Assembly (NCBI RefSeq): GCF_000735455.1
Contig: NZ_JMPS01000079.1
Location: 1 to 64,000, forward strand
Origin: Yokenella regensburgei ATCC 49455
Lineage (GTDB): Bacteria > Pseudomonadota > Gammaproteobacteria > Enterobacterales > Enterobacteriaceae
Direction of reading: 5' to 3'
DNA: 64,000 nucleotides
The notes under the pieces: generated by a model
Databases searched by the model: none
Seen by the model: the letters and a program-made list of their open reading frames with translations, nothing else
Told to the model about the DNA's origin: nothing
In this document: positions 50,685 through 61,423 of the stretch, piece by piece
Numbering within the stretch: position 1 is the stretch's first letter
Layout of the letters: the number at the start of each line of letters is the position of its first letter
Translations under genes and position numbers: made by a program

Positions 50685-53282
50685 TTACTTCTTACCTTCC
50701 ACCCACTTACCGTCTACAAAGAAGGCTGACCAGCCGGTTGCCTTGCCGTCTTTTTCTGACGAGACATACTGCTGTTTGGTCTTACGGCTGAAGCGGACCA
50801 TAGTCTTGTTGCCTTCTGCGTCGGTCTGCGGCGCATCGGCCAGATAACGCAGTTTTTCCGGCAGACGATCGCGGAAGCGGTACAGCTCTTCCACCAGCGG
50901 CGCGCGGGTCTCACGTGATTTCGGGAAGGTGTTAGCAGCCAGGAAGACCCCGGCAGCGCCGTCACGCAGTACGAACCAGGCGTCAGATTTCTCACACGGC
51001 AGCTCCGGCAGCGGGACCGGATCTTCTTTCGGCGGCGCCACATCCCCGTTACGCAGGATTTTACGCGTGTTCTTACAGTCGTCGTTGGTACAGGCCATGT
51101 ACTTACCAAAACGCCCCATTTTCAGGTGCATTTCAGAACCACATTTTTCACACTCGACGACGGGACCGTCATAGCCCTTGATGCGGAATTCACCTTCTTC
51201 GATTTCGTAGCCGTCGCAGGTCGGGTTGTTACCACAGACGTGCAGCTTGCGCTTCGGATCGATGAGGTAGCTGTCCATCGCCGTGCCGCATTTCAGGCAG
51301 CGACGCTTGGCGCGCAGCGCGTTGGTTTCAGCGTCGTCGCCTTCCAGCACGTTGAGCACTTCGTTTTCCGGCACCAGGTTAATGGTGGTTTTGCAACGTT
51401 CTTTCGGCGGCAGCGCATAGCCTGAACAGCCGAGGAATACCCCGGTGCTGGCGGTACGGATCCCCATCTTACGGCCACAGGTCGGGCAGTCGATGCTGGT
51501 CAGCACCATCTGGTTCGGCTGCATGCCGCCCTCTTCCGGATCTTTCTCTGCCGTTTCCAGCTGACGAGTAAAATCACCGAAGAAGTTATCCAGTACCTGC
51601 TTCCATTCCGCCTTATGGTTAGCCACCTCATCGAGGTGATCTTCCATCTGGGCAGTGAAATCGTAGTTCATCAGGTCGCGGAAGTTGTCTTCCAGACGAT
51701 CGGTGACGATCTCGCCCATTTTTTCGGCATAGAAGCGACGGTTTTCCACACGCACATAGCCACGATCCTGGATGGTGGAGATGATTGACGCGTAGGTGGA
51801 CGGACGACCGATACCGCGTTTTTCCAGCTCTTTCACCAGAGAGGCTTCGCTGAAGCGCGCTGGCGGTTTGGTGAAGTGCTGCGCAGGCAGCAGTTCAATC
51901 AGGGACAGCGTATCGCCCTTATTCACCGCCGGCAGCGTGCGATCTTCATCGCCTTTACGCAGCGCGGGCATCACTTTGGTCCAGCCGTCGAAGCGCAGGG
52001 TACGACCGCGCGCCTTCAGTTTGAACTCAGAGGCTTCCACCGTCAGGGTGGTTGAGTCGTACTGGGCCGGCGTCATCTGGCAGGCGACAAACTGGCGCCA
52101 GATAAGCTGATACAGTTTCTGCGCGTCGGCTTCCATATCCTTCAGGCTTTCAGCCAGAACGGAGACGTCAGACGGACGAATAGCTTCGTGCGCTTCCTGG
52201 GAATTTTCTTTGCTGGCGTACTGGTTCGCGTTCTCCGGCAGATATTTTTTGCCGAAGTTGTCGCTGATATAGTCGCGCACCATGCTGACCGCGTCCTGGC
52301 TCAGGTTGGTGGAGTCAGTACGCATATAGGTGATGTAACCCGCTTCATACAGACGCTGGGCCATCATCATGGTTTTCTTCACGCCATAGCCCAGACGGGT
52401 GCTGGCAGCCTGCTGGAGCGTTGAGGTGATAAACGGCGCGCCAGGTTTGCTGCTGGTCGGTTTATCTTCGCGATCGAGCACGCTGTAGCGCGCTTTTTCC
52501 AGCAGCGCGACGGCAGCCATTGTTTCGTCACCGGTCACCGGGCGGAACGGCTTATCTTTCTGGTGTGTCACCTGCAGCGGCAGGTTCTCACCGGCCGGCG
52601 TCGTCACGTTGGCATCGACTTCCCAGTACTCTTCCGGGACGAAAGCTTTGATTTCACGCTCGCGCTCTACCACCAGACGAACCGCAACGGACTGAACGCG
52701 ACCGGCGGACAAGCCGCGGGCGATTTTCTTCCACAGCAGCGGAGACACCATATAACCCACCACGCGGTCCATGAAGCGGCGCGCCTGCTGGGCATTAACT
52801 CGGTCGATATTCAGCTCGCCTGGCTTTTCGAACGCCTGGCGGATCGCGTTTTTGGTGATTTCGTTGAACACCACGCGGCTGTATCGCGTTTCATCACCAC
52901 CGATCACTTCCCGCAGGTGCCATGCAATGGCTTCCCCTTCGCGGTCAAGGTCGGTTGCGAGATAGATGTGGTCGGCTTTTTCCGCCAACTGTTTGAGCTC
53001 TGAAACTACCTTTTCTTTGCCCGGGAGCACTTCGTAGTGCGCATTCCAGTCATGCCATGGGTCAACGCCCATACGGTTGACAAGCGCGCCACGTTCATCC
53101 TTTTTAGGCTTTTTAGCCGTTTTGGTGGAGGTAGAGTCAGCGCTCTTTTTGGAGGCTGAGCCACTGGTCGGCAAATCGCGGATATGACCGACGCTGGACT
53201 TAACCACGTAGTCATTTCCCAGATACTTATTGATCGTTTTGGCTTTTGCCGGGGACTCAACGATAACGAGAGCTTTACCCAT
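50685..53282 (-). CDS. topA: DNA topoisomerase I
   Basis: Relaxes negatively supercoiled DNA, 865 residues, the E. coli length. The TOPRIM motif is in [17 protein letters not shown], the active Tyr in [12 protein letters not shown], and four-cysteine zinc ribbons lie in the C-terminal part ([27 protein letters not shown]). The start [15 protein letters not shown] at 53280-53282 is preferred; 17 codons upstream in frame are not conserved. Ends WVEGKK. Confidence 0.98.
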   Translation of the reverse strand: MGKALVIVESPAKAKTINKYLGNDYVVKSSVGHIRDLPTSGSASKKSADSTSTKTAKKPKKDERGALVNRMGVDPWHDWNAHYEVLPGKEKVVSELKQLAEKADHIYLATDLDREGEAIAWHLREVIGGDETRYSRVVFNEITKNAIRQAFEKPGELNIDRVNAQQARRFMDRVVGYMVSPLLWKKIARGLSAGRVQSVAVRLVVEREREIKAFVPEEYWEVDANVTTPAGENLPLQVTHQKDKPFRPVTGDETMAAVALLEKARYSVLDREDKPTSSKPGAPFITSTLQQAASTRLGYGVKKTMMMAQRLYEAGYITYMRTDSTNLSQDAVSMVRDYISDNFGKKYLPENANQYASKENSQEAHEAIRPSDVSVLAESLKDMEADAQKLYQLIWRQFVACQMTPAQYDSTTLTVEASEFKLKARGRTLRFDGWTKVMPALRKGDEDRTLPAVNKGDTLSLIELLPAQHFTKPPARFSEASLVKELEKRGIGRPSTYASIISTIQDRGYVRVENRRFYAEKMGEIVTDRLEDNFRDLMNYDFTAQMEDHLDEVANHKAEWKQVLDNFFGDFTRQLETAEKDPEEGGMQPNQMVLTSIDCPTCGRKMGIRTASTGVFLGCSGYALPPKERCKTTINLVPENEVLNVLEGDDAETNALRAKRRCLKCGTAMDSYLIDPKRKLHVCGNNPTCDGYEIEEGEFRIKGYDGPVVECEKCGSEMHLKMGRFGKYMACTNDDCKNTRKILRNGDVAPPKEDPVPLPELPCEKSDAWFVLRDGAAGVFLAANTFPKSRETRAPLVEELYRFRDRLPEKLRYLADAPQTDAEGNKTMVRFSRKTKQQYVSSEKDGKATGWSAFFVDGKWVEGKK

Positions 53283-53677
53283 ATTCACCTTACCTAATTT
53301 GATTCTTCCAGAATACATCGCACACAGATTCACCTTCCACTGGCGACGAGCCTTGATATTGCGGCAGCGCCAATGGATATCAACCCCTGAGCGTTACGGC
53401 CCCAGAATGCCAGTGCCAGATGGCTGAGCGTACTGACGGTTCTCGCCAGGTGGTATAGCACGAAGAATTTTCGGTCGAATGTCAAGCAAATCTGTTGCCA
53501 GATTGCCGAAAGCGTCACACTGTACCTGATAAAATTCGTTACGCAACTTTATTAGCATGCAAAAGCAAATCCTGCCAGCAACCTCACGTGCTTGATGTCC
53601 GTGTAAAGACAAGGGAAAATTTGCCCGAGTGCGCCTTTGGGGCGTAAACTAGCAGCAGAGATTTCCAGGAGTGAATG
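53283..53677. other. topA-yciN intergenic promoter region
   Basis: About 395 bases with no convincing gene. It must hold the topA promoters reading left; E. coli has several here, but I could not place each one. A plausible yciN promoter is TTGCCC (53621-53626) and TAAACT (53645-53650), 18 bases apart, ending 28 bases before the yciN start. Confidence 0.5.
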
Positions 53678-53926
53678 ATGTCTAATACCCAACCTATCGA
53701 TAAACAAACCCTTCTCGTAGAAGCTAACCGACTCATTCGTGAGCATGAAGATACGCTTGCAGGCATTGAGGCCACCGGCGTCACGCAACGTAATGGGGTG
53801 TTGGTCTTTAGCGGTGAGTATTTCCTTGATGAACAAGGGCTGCCTACCCCGAAGAGCACCGCGGTATTCAATATGTTTAAATACCTGGCGCACGAGCTCT
53901 CAGAAAAATATCACCTGATTGATTAA
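53678..53926 (+). CDS. yciN: Small protein YciN (DUF2498)
   Basis: Protein of about 82 residues, [20 protein letters not shown] onward and ending [13 protein letters not shown], matching YciN of E. coli. No known function. AGGAG lies six bases before ATG 53678 but only three before the ATG at 53675, so 53678 is preferred. Confidence 0.92.
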   Translation: MSNTQPIDKQTLLVEANRLIREHEDTLAGIEATGVTQRNGVLVFSGEYFLDEQGLPTPKSTAVFNMFKYLAHELSEKYHLID

Positions 53927-53929
53927 ACA

Positions 53930-53955
53930 AAAACGCGGGGTTTACCCCGCGTTTT
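53930..53955. terminator. Bidirectional terminator between yciN and sohB
   Basis: AAAACGCGGGG and CCCCGCGTTTT form a perfect 11-base stem around TTTA, with an A run on the left and GCTTTTT on the right, between the convergent stops of yciN and sohB. Confidence 0.9.
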
Positions 53956-53960
53956 GCTTT

Positions 53961-55007
53961 TTAGACCATCGGCTTTTGCCCGCGCTGCCACCAGCGCAGC
54001 AGCAGTTTATCCGCGCTCTCTGCGGCGCTGCCGGTAAAGCGGTCCATCAGCTTTTTCTTTTGCAGATAGCGGACGCTTATCACTTCACGATCGGCAATCA
54101 GGCTGAGCAGCAGATCGTCGCTGGTGCGTACTTCATCAACCAGCCCTTTCTCCAGTGCCTGTACGCCGTACCAGTGCTCGCCGGTCGCCACCTGATCGAT
54201 ATCCAGCGTCGGACGCATCTGCTTAACGAAGGATTTAAACAGGTCGTGGGTTTCGTTCAGCGATTCGCGGAACTTCTGCCGTCCTTCTTCGGTGTTTTCA
54301 CCGAGCATCGTCAGGGTACGTTTGTATTGCCCGGCAGTATGCAATTCGACGTCGATCTCTTTACCCTTCAGAAAACGGTTAAAGTTCGGGATCTGCGCCA
54401 CCACGCCGATAGAGCCAATAATGGAGAACGGGGCTGCGACAATTTTATTCGCCACGCAGGCCATCATGTAGCCGCCGCTTGCCGCCACCTTATCCACCGC
54501 CACGGTGAGTGGAATAGACTTATCGCGCAGACGCTGGAGCTGTGAAGAGGCCAGGCCATAGCCATGGACCACCCCGCCGGGGCTTTCGAGACGCAGCAAC
54601 ACTTCATCCTGCGGTTTAGCCACCGCCAGCACGGCGGTTATCTCTTCACGCAGACCGCTGACCTCGTGGGCATCCATACTACCTTTGAAATCGAGCACCC
54701 AGACGCGCGGTTTACCGTGGTCGTGGGTCACGTTGAGTTTGGCCTTCGCTTTGGCTGCTTTCGCCTCAAGCTTGCGCTTTTTCTTTTGCGCCTTATGCCA
54801 GAGCTTCTGCTGATGGGGATCCAGTATCGCGACGGACATATCTTCCTGCATGTCCTGATACTGTTCGCTAAGGTTAGTCAGACGCAGCTCTCCGCGCTGT
54901 CGTTTACGTTGTGTCAGGTTAACGATGAGTGCAGCAATGATGGCAATCGCAACCACCACCGTGACAATCTTTGCTAAAAACAACCCATACTGAGACAGTA
55001 ATTCCAC
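53961..55007 (-). CDS. sohB: Inner membrane serine peptidase SohB
   Basis: S49-family peptidase, 348 residues. An N-terminal span (YGLFLAKIVTVVVAIAIIAALIV) and a second weak hydrophobic region precede the catalytic domain. The Ser is in VDKVAASGGYMMACVANK and the Lys in TAGQYKRTL. GTG at 55005-55007 (VELLSQYG) is chosen since AAGGTGGAAGA lies just before it and E. coli begins MDLLSMYG; the ATG ten codons earlier is not conserved. Confidence 0.93.
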   Translation of the reverse strand: MELLSQYGLFLAKIVTVVVAIAIIAALIVNLTQRKRQRGELRLTNLSEQYQDMQEDMSVAILDPHQQKLWHKAQKKKRKLEAKAAKAKAKLNVTHDHGKPRVWVLDFKGSMDAHEVSGLREEITAVLAVAKPQDEVLLRLESPGGVVHGYGLASSQLQRLRDKSIPLTVAVDKVAASGGYMMACVANKIVAAPFSIIGSIGVVAQIPNFNRFLKGKEIDVELHTAGQYKRTLTMLGENTEEGRQKFRESLNETHDLFKSFVKQMRPTLDIDQVATGEHWYGVQALEKGLVDEVRTSDDLLLSLIADREVISVRYLQKKKLMDRFTGSAAESADKLLLRWWQRGQKPMV

Positions 55008-55264
55008 TCTTCCACCTTGATTAAAATCACCTAACATTCGCGCTAAGTGTACAACACCGCCTGCTTACCGTCTCCGGCGTTATTTGACGCTGCGAGCTCT
55101 CTTCCTGTTTTTTTTCTGCCCGATGAAACCGTTGCAAAATGTTAATAACTCTACGATCTTTCCGCCTGGCTGATTGTATTAGCGCGCCGTTTAGGGCATA
55201 AAGCCCGAAAGCCAGACGAACAGAACCCAGGCGTGGTCGAAAAAGCGACCCCACAGGAGTCCCC

Positions 55265-56026
55265 GTGCACTATCAACCGCAACGCGATTTGCTGCAAAAT
55301 CGTATTATTCTGGTGACCGGCGCCAGCGACGGCATTGGCCGTGAAGCAGCCCTCACCTATGCCCGCTACGGCGCAAGCGTCATTCTGCTTGGCCGTAACG
55401 AAGACAAACTGCGGGCTGTCGCCCAACAGATTCAGGATGAAGGCCATCTCCCGGCCTCATGGTTTACCCTCGATTTACTCACCTGCACGCCAGAGTCCTG
55501 CCAGCACCTGGCGCAGAAGGTTGCCGTCCACGCTCCGCGCCTTGACGGCGTGCTGCACAACGCCGGTCTGTTAGGCGATGTGGCACCGATGGCGGAACAG
55601 CGCCCTGAGGTGTGGCAACAGGTGATGCAGGTGAACGTGAACGCGACCTTTATGCTGACCCAGGCACTGCTTCCTTTATTACTGAAGTCTGAATCCGGAT
55701 CGCTGGTGTTTACCTCATCAAGCGTCGGTCGTGAAGGCCGCGCCAACTGGGGAGCCTACGCGGCCTCCAAATTTGCGACAGAAGGGATGATGCAGGTGCT
55801 TGCCGAGGAGTATCAAAACCGTCATCTGCGGGTCAATTGTATCAACCCGGGCGGAACCCGCACCGGCATGCGCGCGAGCGCGTTCCCGACGGAAGATCCG
55901 CTAAAACTGAAAACACCCGCCGATATCATGCCGGTCTATTTATGGCTGATGGGCGATGACAGCCGTCGTAAGACTGGCATGACCTTTGACGCCCAGCCGG
56001 GCCGCAAACCGGGGATCTCGCAATGA
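55265..56026 (+). CDS. yciK: Short-chain dehydrogenase/reductase YciK
   Basis: SDR of 253 residues with NAD(P) motif TGASDGIGREAA, NAG motif LHNAGLLG and catalytic YAASK after SSSVGREGRANWGA. Substrate unknown. It begins with GTG at 55265 (MHYQPQRDLL). Its stop overlaps the btuR start by four bases, so the two are translationally linked, as in E. coli. Confidence 0.95.
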   Translation: MHYQPQRDLLQNRIILVTGASDGIGREAALTYARYGASVILLGRNEDKLRAVAQQIQDEGHLPASWFTLDLLTCTPESCQHLAQKVAVHAPRLDGVLHNAGLLGDVAPMAEQRPEVWQQVMQVNVNATFMLTQALLPLLLKSESGSLVFTSSSVGREGRANWGAYAASKFATEGMMQVLAEEYQNRHLRVNCINPGGTRTGMRASAFPTEDPLKLKTPADIMPVYLWLMGDDSRRKTGMTFDAQPGRKPGISQ

Positions 56027-56613
56027 GTGAAGAACGTTACCGCGAACGACAGCAGAAGGTAAAAGAGAAAGTGGATGCCCGCGTAGCGGCAGCTCAGGAA
56101 GAGCGCGGCATTGTTATCGTCTTTACCGGCAACGGCAAAGGTAAAACCACCGCCGCCTTTGGTACGGCTACCCGCGCCGTGGGACATGGCAAAAAAGTGG
56201 GCGTCGTACAGTTTATCAAAGGTACCTGGCCGAACGGCGAGCGCAATTTACTGGAGCCGCACGGCGTTGAGTTTCAGGTGATGGCCACCGGCTTTACCTG
56301 GGACACCCAGAACCGCGAGAGCGATACCGCCTCCTGCCTGGAAGTGTGGGAGCACGCTAAGCGCATGCTGGCAGATCCGGCGCTGGATATGGTCCTGCTC
56401 GATGAGCTCACCTATATGGTGGCCTACGACTACCTGCCGCTCGAAGAGGTTCTGGGCGCGTTGAACCAGCGCCCGGAACAACAAACGGTGATTATTACCG
56501 GCCGCGGTTGCCATCGCGACATTCTCGAGCTTGCCGATACCGTCAGCGAACTACGCCCGGTGAAGCATGCATTTGATGCCGGCGTTAAGGCGCAGATGGG
56601 GATTGATTATTAG
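56023..56613 (+). CDS. btuR: Cob(I)yrinic acid a,c-diamide adenosyltransferase BtuR
   Basis: Adenosyltransferase for corrinoids (BtuR/CobO/CobA type), 196 residues. The P-loop is in VFTGNGKGKTTAAFG, the Trp/Asp region in VLLDELTYMVAYDYL, and the end is KAQMGIDY. It makes adenosylcobalamin from salvaged corrinoids. The final 29 bases overlap the end of the convergent AraC gene. Confidence 0.96.
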   Translation: MSEERYRERQQKVKEKVDARVAAAQEERGIVIVFTGNGKGKTTAAFGTATRAVGHGKKVGVVQFIKGTWPNGERNLLEPHGVEFQVMATGFTWDTQNRESDTASCLEVWEHAKRMLADPALDMVLLDELTYMVAYDYLPLEEVLGALNQRPEQQTVIITGRGCHRDILELADTVSELRPVKHAFDAGVKAQMGIDY

Positions 56614-57559
56614 GCATTAGCTTATCAATAAGCGTCTGATTCAGCGGCAGGCACAAGCAGTCTTCCCCTAAGGCCAGTTCGCTATCGGGAAGGTTTTGCC
56701 GCGCGACGTAGCGTTTTCGGTACTCTGTCGGCGTCAGGCCGCAGTATTTATTGAAGGCGGCTATCAGGTATTTATGCTCCTGAAAGCCGCAGCTATGGCT
56801 AATTTCGGTTATCGGGGTGCGGGTATCGCGCAGCAGCGTCCGCGCCTTATTGAGCCGCACCAGCGTCAGATACTCTTTGAAGTTGTAGCGGCTGACTTTC
56901 TTGAACAGCCGCGAGAACCACGAGTAGCTCATGCCGCTGTGGTTCGCGACCTCGCTCAGGCTGAGCGGCTGATCGAAATGCTGGTTAATATAATCGATAC
57001 CCTTCTTTATCATCGCATCTTCACGCAGCGAACTCTCTGCGCGCTGGTCTGGCTCTCCGGCCACGGTCAGTGCATCAAGCAACAGATAGATGGCAGCAAT
57101 GCGCTGGAACGGGGCATGGGAGTCGATAATCGCTTCCAGTAAGTGCACAAGGCGCTGGCGCACCTGCTGGTGATGGTTATCCGCAGGCCGCTCCTGGGTA
57201 CACCAGTTCAGGCGTGGAGCGGGATGCAGTTCATCAAAAAGCCCCGGAGAGAACTGCACGGTCACCAGCGTGCTGCCCTCCACTTCAGCCCTTAAAGAAT
57301 GTACCTCTTCGGCGTTGATATACAGCATGTTTCCCGCGGAAAGCTCAACGCTTTGCTGGCCCACCGCCAGCGAAAAACACCCGCTCAGTACGGTAATCAG
57401 CTCTGGCGCAGGATGCCAGTGTGGCTCACAGTAGCGCACCTGAGCGGCAAACACGTTCAGCTTTTCAGCATCGAATGCAATCAGCTCATAGCCGCTGTTT
57501 TGCGTCTGTCGCCCGGCTTCGGGAGTCTGGCGAGGGTGAGTCAGCGAAAAGGGAAACAC
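56585..57559 (-). CDS. AraC-family regulator of the beta-glucoside-like cassette
   Basis: Transcription factor of 324 residues. The N-terminal cupin half contains HWHPAPELITVLSGCFSLAVG; the C-terminal double HTH contains PLSLSEVANHSGMSYSWFSRLFKKVSRYNFKEYL and ITEISHSCGFQEHKYLIAAFNKYCGLTPTEYRKRY. A GTG start at 57557-57559 is preferred because AGGAG lies seven bases before it. It follows the GH3 gene by 23 bases in one operon. Inducer is unknown; probably a sugar related to the GH3 substrate. Confidence 0.9.
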   Translation of the reverse strand: MFPFSLTHPRQTPEAGRQTQNSGYELIAFDAEKLNVFAAQVRYCEPHWHPAPELITVLSGCFSLAVGQQSVELSAGNMLYINAEEVHSLRAEVEGSTLVTVQFSPGLFDELHPAPRLNWCTQERPADNHHQQVRQRLVHLLEAIIDSHAPFQRIAAIYLLLDALTVAGEPDQRAESSLREDAMIKKGIDYINQHFDQPLSLSEVANHSGMSYSWFSRLFKKVSRYNFKEYLTLVRLNKARTLLRDTRTPITEISHSCGFQEHKYLIAAFNKYCGLTPTEYRKRYVARQNLPDSELALGEDCLCLPLNQTLIDKLMPNNQSPSAP

Positions 57560-57582
57560 GCGTCATCTCCTGTGATTAAGGG

Positions 57583-59934
57583 TTACTCATGCCCGGCGAG
57601 CACCGCATTCAGTTCTTCGCGCGTAATATCGAGCGCTAAAAACTCGGTCAGGGCAATCAGCAGCCCGCAGAACAGATCCGGCGCCAGGCGGATGAGCTTT
57701 TCACGGATCTGCTCCGGACTAACCGGGCTTTTACTCGCGATCAGCGCCACCACGCGGGCAAAGGCCTCCGGCTGCTGAATCAGCTGCTGCAGTGAATTAT
57801 CATCGCGCAGCGGTACAAATCGCGGCGGGCACGCCACATTGAGCACCGCCTCAAGCGGCAGGTCGCGGGAAGACCCACCGACCCGGATCTGCCAGTCTCC
57901 CGGCGTCACCACCCATGCTTTCAGTCCAGGATGATAACAGGCAAGGTCGGCTATCGGCAGCGCCAGGGTCACTCGCGTTGTTTCACCGGCGGCCAGCGCC
58001 ACTTTACTGAACGCCTTCAGCGCCTGTTCTTCCCGGATAAGTTCGCCCTGCGGAGCACTGACGTACAGCTGAACCACCTCTTTACCCGCGCATTCGCCGC
58101 TGTTGGTGAGATCAAATGATACCATCACGGTATCGTTCTCACCGGCCTCAGGGGCTGACAGCGTGAGATTACTGTAGGTAAACCGGGTGTAGCTTAAGCC
58201 AAAACCGAACGGGAACAGCGGCGTCATACGGCGTTTATCGTAATAGCGGTAGCCGACGAACAGCCCCTCACCATAATAGTGCTGCAGGTTCTCACCGGGG
58301 TAATGCAGCCAGGCCGGGGTTTCTTCCAGCGTATTGGGCACCGTTACCGTCAGTTTACCGCTCGGGTTGCGTTTACCGAAGAGGATCTCCGCCACCGCAC
58401 GTCCCATTCCCTGACCGGCAAAGAAGGTCTCAAGCAGCGACTTACACTGCGGCAGCCAGGGCATAACCACCGCATCGCTGTTTGCCAGTACCACCACCAC
58501 GTTCGTCTGAACCGCCGAAACTTCGTGGATCAGCCGCTCGTGCACCGCCAGAATATTCAGGTCATGACGATCGCCGTTCTCACCGTCCTCACCCACGGCG
58601 GTGCTGACAAAAATCACCGCCACATCGGCCTGGCTTGCCACTTCACGCGCCTGCGCCTGCGCCTGTTCGTCGCTTTGAACGTCATCCGGTGCCCCCACCG
58701 CCCACGACACGGTGAAATCATCGCCCGCGAGGTCGAAGATCTCATCAAGCGGTCTGTCCAGCAGATACGGCACCGTCGTTGCACAGCCAGAGCCCTGGAT
58801 CACCGGCTCCTGCGCCGGCTTGCCCAGCACCGCAATGCGCGGCGTTTTCTCCGCACGCAGCGGCAGGAGGTTGTCGTCATTTTTCAGTAATACGATGGAT
58901 TCTGCAGCCAGATGCTGTGATAACGCGTGATGTGCCGGGAAATCGGCCTGGGTATCCGGGCGGCGATGACGCTGTACTTTATCCAGTAGCGCAAGCATGC
59001 GCAGACAGGCAGTATCCACGACCGCCATCGGCACCTCTCCGGCGTTGATGGCTGCCAGCAGGGTTTGCTTATCGCGACGGGTTTCCGGCATGGCGAGATC
59101 GTTGCCCGCCATGAGCGATGCCGGACGGTCTTTAATGCCGTACCAGTCAGACATCACCAGTCCGTCGTAACCCCACTCTTCGCGCAGTACCTGAGTGAGC
59201 AGGAACGGATCCTGCGAGGTCTGAACGCCGTTCAGGCGGTTATACGAGGACATCACCGTCCATGGTTGAGACTTGTCGATGGCCCTCCTGAAGCCAGCAA
59301 GATAGATTTCGCGCAGCGCGCGTTCTTCCACGACGGAGTCCATTTCGGTACGACGGTATTCGGAGTTGTTGGCCGCGAAGTGCTTCAGACTCGCGCCCAC
59401 CCCTTCCTGCTGCAGGCCATTAATCAGCGCGGCAGCGATATCACCGCTCACCACCGGATCTTCGGCGTAATACTCATATCCACGCCCGGCGAGCGGAGTG
59501 CGACGGATGTTAATACCGGGGCCAAGCAAAATACCTACGCCCATATGCTGGCACTCTCTGCCCAGCGCCTGGCCCATCTGCTGCACCAGATCGATGTCCC
59601 AGCTACACGCGAGGCTCGAGCCGTTCGGGAAGCAGGTCGCCGGCAGCGAGGTGCTGAACAGGGCTTCGCTCCCGCCTTTGGCGGCAGACTCCTCCCCGTT
59701 CGCCTTGTCGGCGGTCTGGGTAATGACGGAGATGAAGTCATCCATGCTCCACTTTTCGCTGCCGTCAATTTGTGCGCTGCTGTAGCGCACCCCATAGGTG
59801 CCGTCGGTCATCACGATATCGGCAATGCCGTGCTGGGGTAAAGACGCGGTTCGCCACAGGCCGTTGCCGGTCAGCAAATCGACTTTCTCTTCCGCCGTCA
59901 TCGCGGCAATAATGCGGGTAAATTGGCTATTCAT
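57583..59934 (-). CDS. Glycoside hydrolase family 3 beta-glucosidase-type enzyme
   Basis: Enzyme of 783 residues with no signal peptide, so cytoplasmic. The GH3 N-terminal barrel includes GPGINIRRTPLAGRGYEYYAEDP, SLKHFAANNSE and the nucleophile in GLVMSDWYG (Asp263). The C-terminal domain includes a fibronectin-III-like tail (VSFDLTNSGECAGKEVVQLYVSAP and later TRVTLAL). The likely activity is on beta-glucosides or related glycosides brought in by the neighbouring transporter; exact substrate cannot be read. It is inserted between btuR and rluB, which adjoin in E. coli. Confidence 0.93.
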   Translation of the reverse strand: MNSQFTRIIAAMTAEEKVDLLTGNGLWRTASLPQHGIADIVMTDGTYGVRYSSAQIDGSEKWSMDDFISVITQTADKANGEESAAKGGSEALFSTSLPATCFPNGSSLACSWDIDLVQQMGQALGRECQHMGVGILLGPGINIRRTPLAGRGYEYYAEDPVVSGDIAAALINGLQQEGVGASLKHFAANNSEYRRTEMDSVVEERALREIYLAGFRRAIDKSQPWTVMSSYNRLNGVQTSQDPFLLTQVLREEWGYDGLVMSDWYGIKDRPASLMAGNDLAMPETRRDKQTLLAAINAGEVPMAVVDTACLRMLALLDKVQRHRRPDTQADFPAHHALSQHLAAESIVLLKNDDNLLPLRAEKTPRIAVLGKPAQEPVIQGSGCATTVPYLLDRPLDEIFDLAGDDFTVSWAVGAPDDVQSDEQAQAQAREVASQADVAVIFVSTAVGEDGENGDRHDLNILAVHERLIHEVSAVQTNVVVVLANSDAVVMPWLPQCKSLLETFFAGQGMGRAVAEILFGKRNPSGKLTVTVPNTLEETPAWLHYPGENLQHYYGEGLFVGYRYYDKRRMTPLFPFGFGLSYTRFTYSNLTLSAPEAGENDTVMVSFDLTNSGECAGKEVVQLYVSAPQGELIREEQALKAFSKVALAAGETTRVTLALPIADLACYHPGLKAWVVTPGDWQIRVGGSSRDLPLEAVLNVACPPRFVPLRDDNSLQQLIQQPEAFARVVALIASKSPVSPEQIREKLIRLAPDLFCGLLIALTEFLALDITREELNAVLAGHE

Positions 59935-59952
59935 TCTCTCTGGCTCCCTGAG

Positions 59953-61314
59953 TTACAGCGCATTCTGCTTGCGCAGGCTAATTTTTTGCACGATATCGCG
60001 GTAGGTTTTTTCATCCAGCGAATAGCAGGCGACGAATATTGCACTCAATGCAAACATTACTCCGGGGAATAACGTCATCAGAATATTGATACCGTTAATT
60101 GCGCTGATAGTAATATTCCCGGCATCGTAGTGATAATAATCGAGCATCCAGCCAGCACAACCGCCACCAATGGCCATCGCTATTTTGGTGATGAAATTAA
60201 AGAAGCCATAAATGGCGCCCTCGGTGCGCACACCATGGTGCCACTCCGCATATTCTACGGTATCAGCAATCATTGATCACATGGCAACAAAACCCATGCC
60301 TAAAGTAATACTGTAGAGACATACCCCGGTCATAATCAGCCAGATATTATTACCAGCGACGAAGTATTGCATCAGTACACCCAGTACACCGATCAGCAGT
60401 GCCAGCAGGGTCATTCTTTTTTTGCCCATCAGGGCGATGATTTTTTCCGAGATAACCGTTCCGGCAATATAGGCGGCCGACTGGATCATAAAGAACGTCG
60501 CGGTGAAACCCTCGTTGCCGATGATGTATTTAATAAAGTAGATAGCAATCGCCATCCAGACGGTATAAGCGATATAAAAGAAGATGGTAAACATCGACAG
60601 GTTAATCAACGGCGCATTCCCCATCACCGCGCGCAGCATTTCCCGAAGCGTCGGCGCCGTCATCTCTTCTTCCTCGCCCACGCGCTCCCGGGTCATGCCG
60701 AAGCAGGCAAGGAACAGGAACGTCGCCAGCAGCGCAAAGCAGGAGACGGCAAAGACATAGCCCAACTGTTTATCATTAAAAGGTGAAATCAACAGGTCTG
60801 CGGTGGTGGACACAATCAGATAGCCGACAATGGCCAGCACAAAGCGGTACACCGACAGCGATGAACGCGAGGCTTCATGCTGAGTCAGGCGGTTGGTCAG
60901 TGCGGAATACGGCGTATTCACCGCCGTGTATGCCAGACAATAAATGGTGTAAGAAATCAGCGCGAAATAAAATTTCGCCTCACCACCGAATGGCAGGAAA
61001 CACAGGACGGTTAAGAAACCCAGCGGAATGGAACCATATAATAACCACGGGCGTAATTTCCCATAGCGGCTGTGCGCTTTATCTATCGCAAAGCCAATCA
61101 GAATATTAAAGATAGCATCAATAACGCGCGCAATAACAAAAATCAGGCTCGCCTGCACAGCGCTAATGCCATAAATATTGGTGTAGAAGAACAGCAGGAA
61201 TAACGACACAAAGCCAAATGACAGATTCGAGGCGAAATCACCAAAACCGTACCCTATTTTTTCTTTTACGCCTATAACCACATAGCTTGCCGATAACTTT
61301 TTGCTTGTATCCAT
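59953..61314 (-). pseudogene. GPH-family sugar transporter interrupted by in-frame TGA
   Basis: Glycoside-pentoside-hexuronide type permease of about 453 codons, in one frame from ATG 61312-61314 (MDTSKKLSASYVVIG) to the stop at 59953. At 60277-60279 a TGA follows GFVAM. The same frame then continues with SMIADTVEYAEWHHGVRTEGA, the conserved GPH motif, to the end. Related proteins have a tryptophan-like residue before the S-x-x-A-D, so TGG to TGA is the likely change. The upstream part would give 345 residues lacking the last spans. It lies 18 bases upstream of the GH3 gene. Sequencing error or readthrough are alternatives. Confidence 0.85.
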
Positions 61315-61423
61315 TTTAGGCTACCTGTTTTTGTAATCAGTATCGACAGTATATGGCGTTGCCTGAAGCGCTACTTTGCGTTATTTGTCCGGGCATTTCC
61401 TGTTTTTTGTCTTTATACAGAAG

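Noticed and set aside
60274-60279. Selenocysteine reading of the TGA in the GPH transporter
   Set aside because: No selenoprotein is known in this transporter family and no evident SECIS-like hairpin directly follows the codon; a nonsense change of a Trp codon is simpler.
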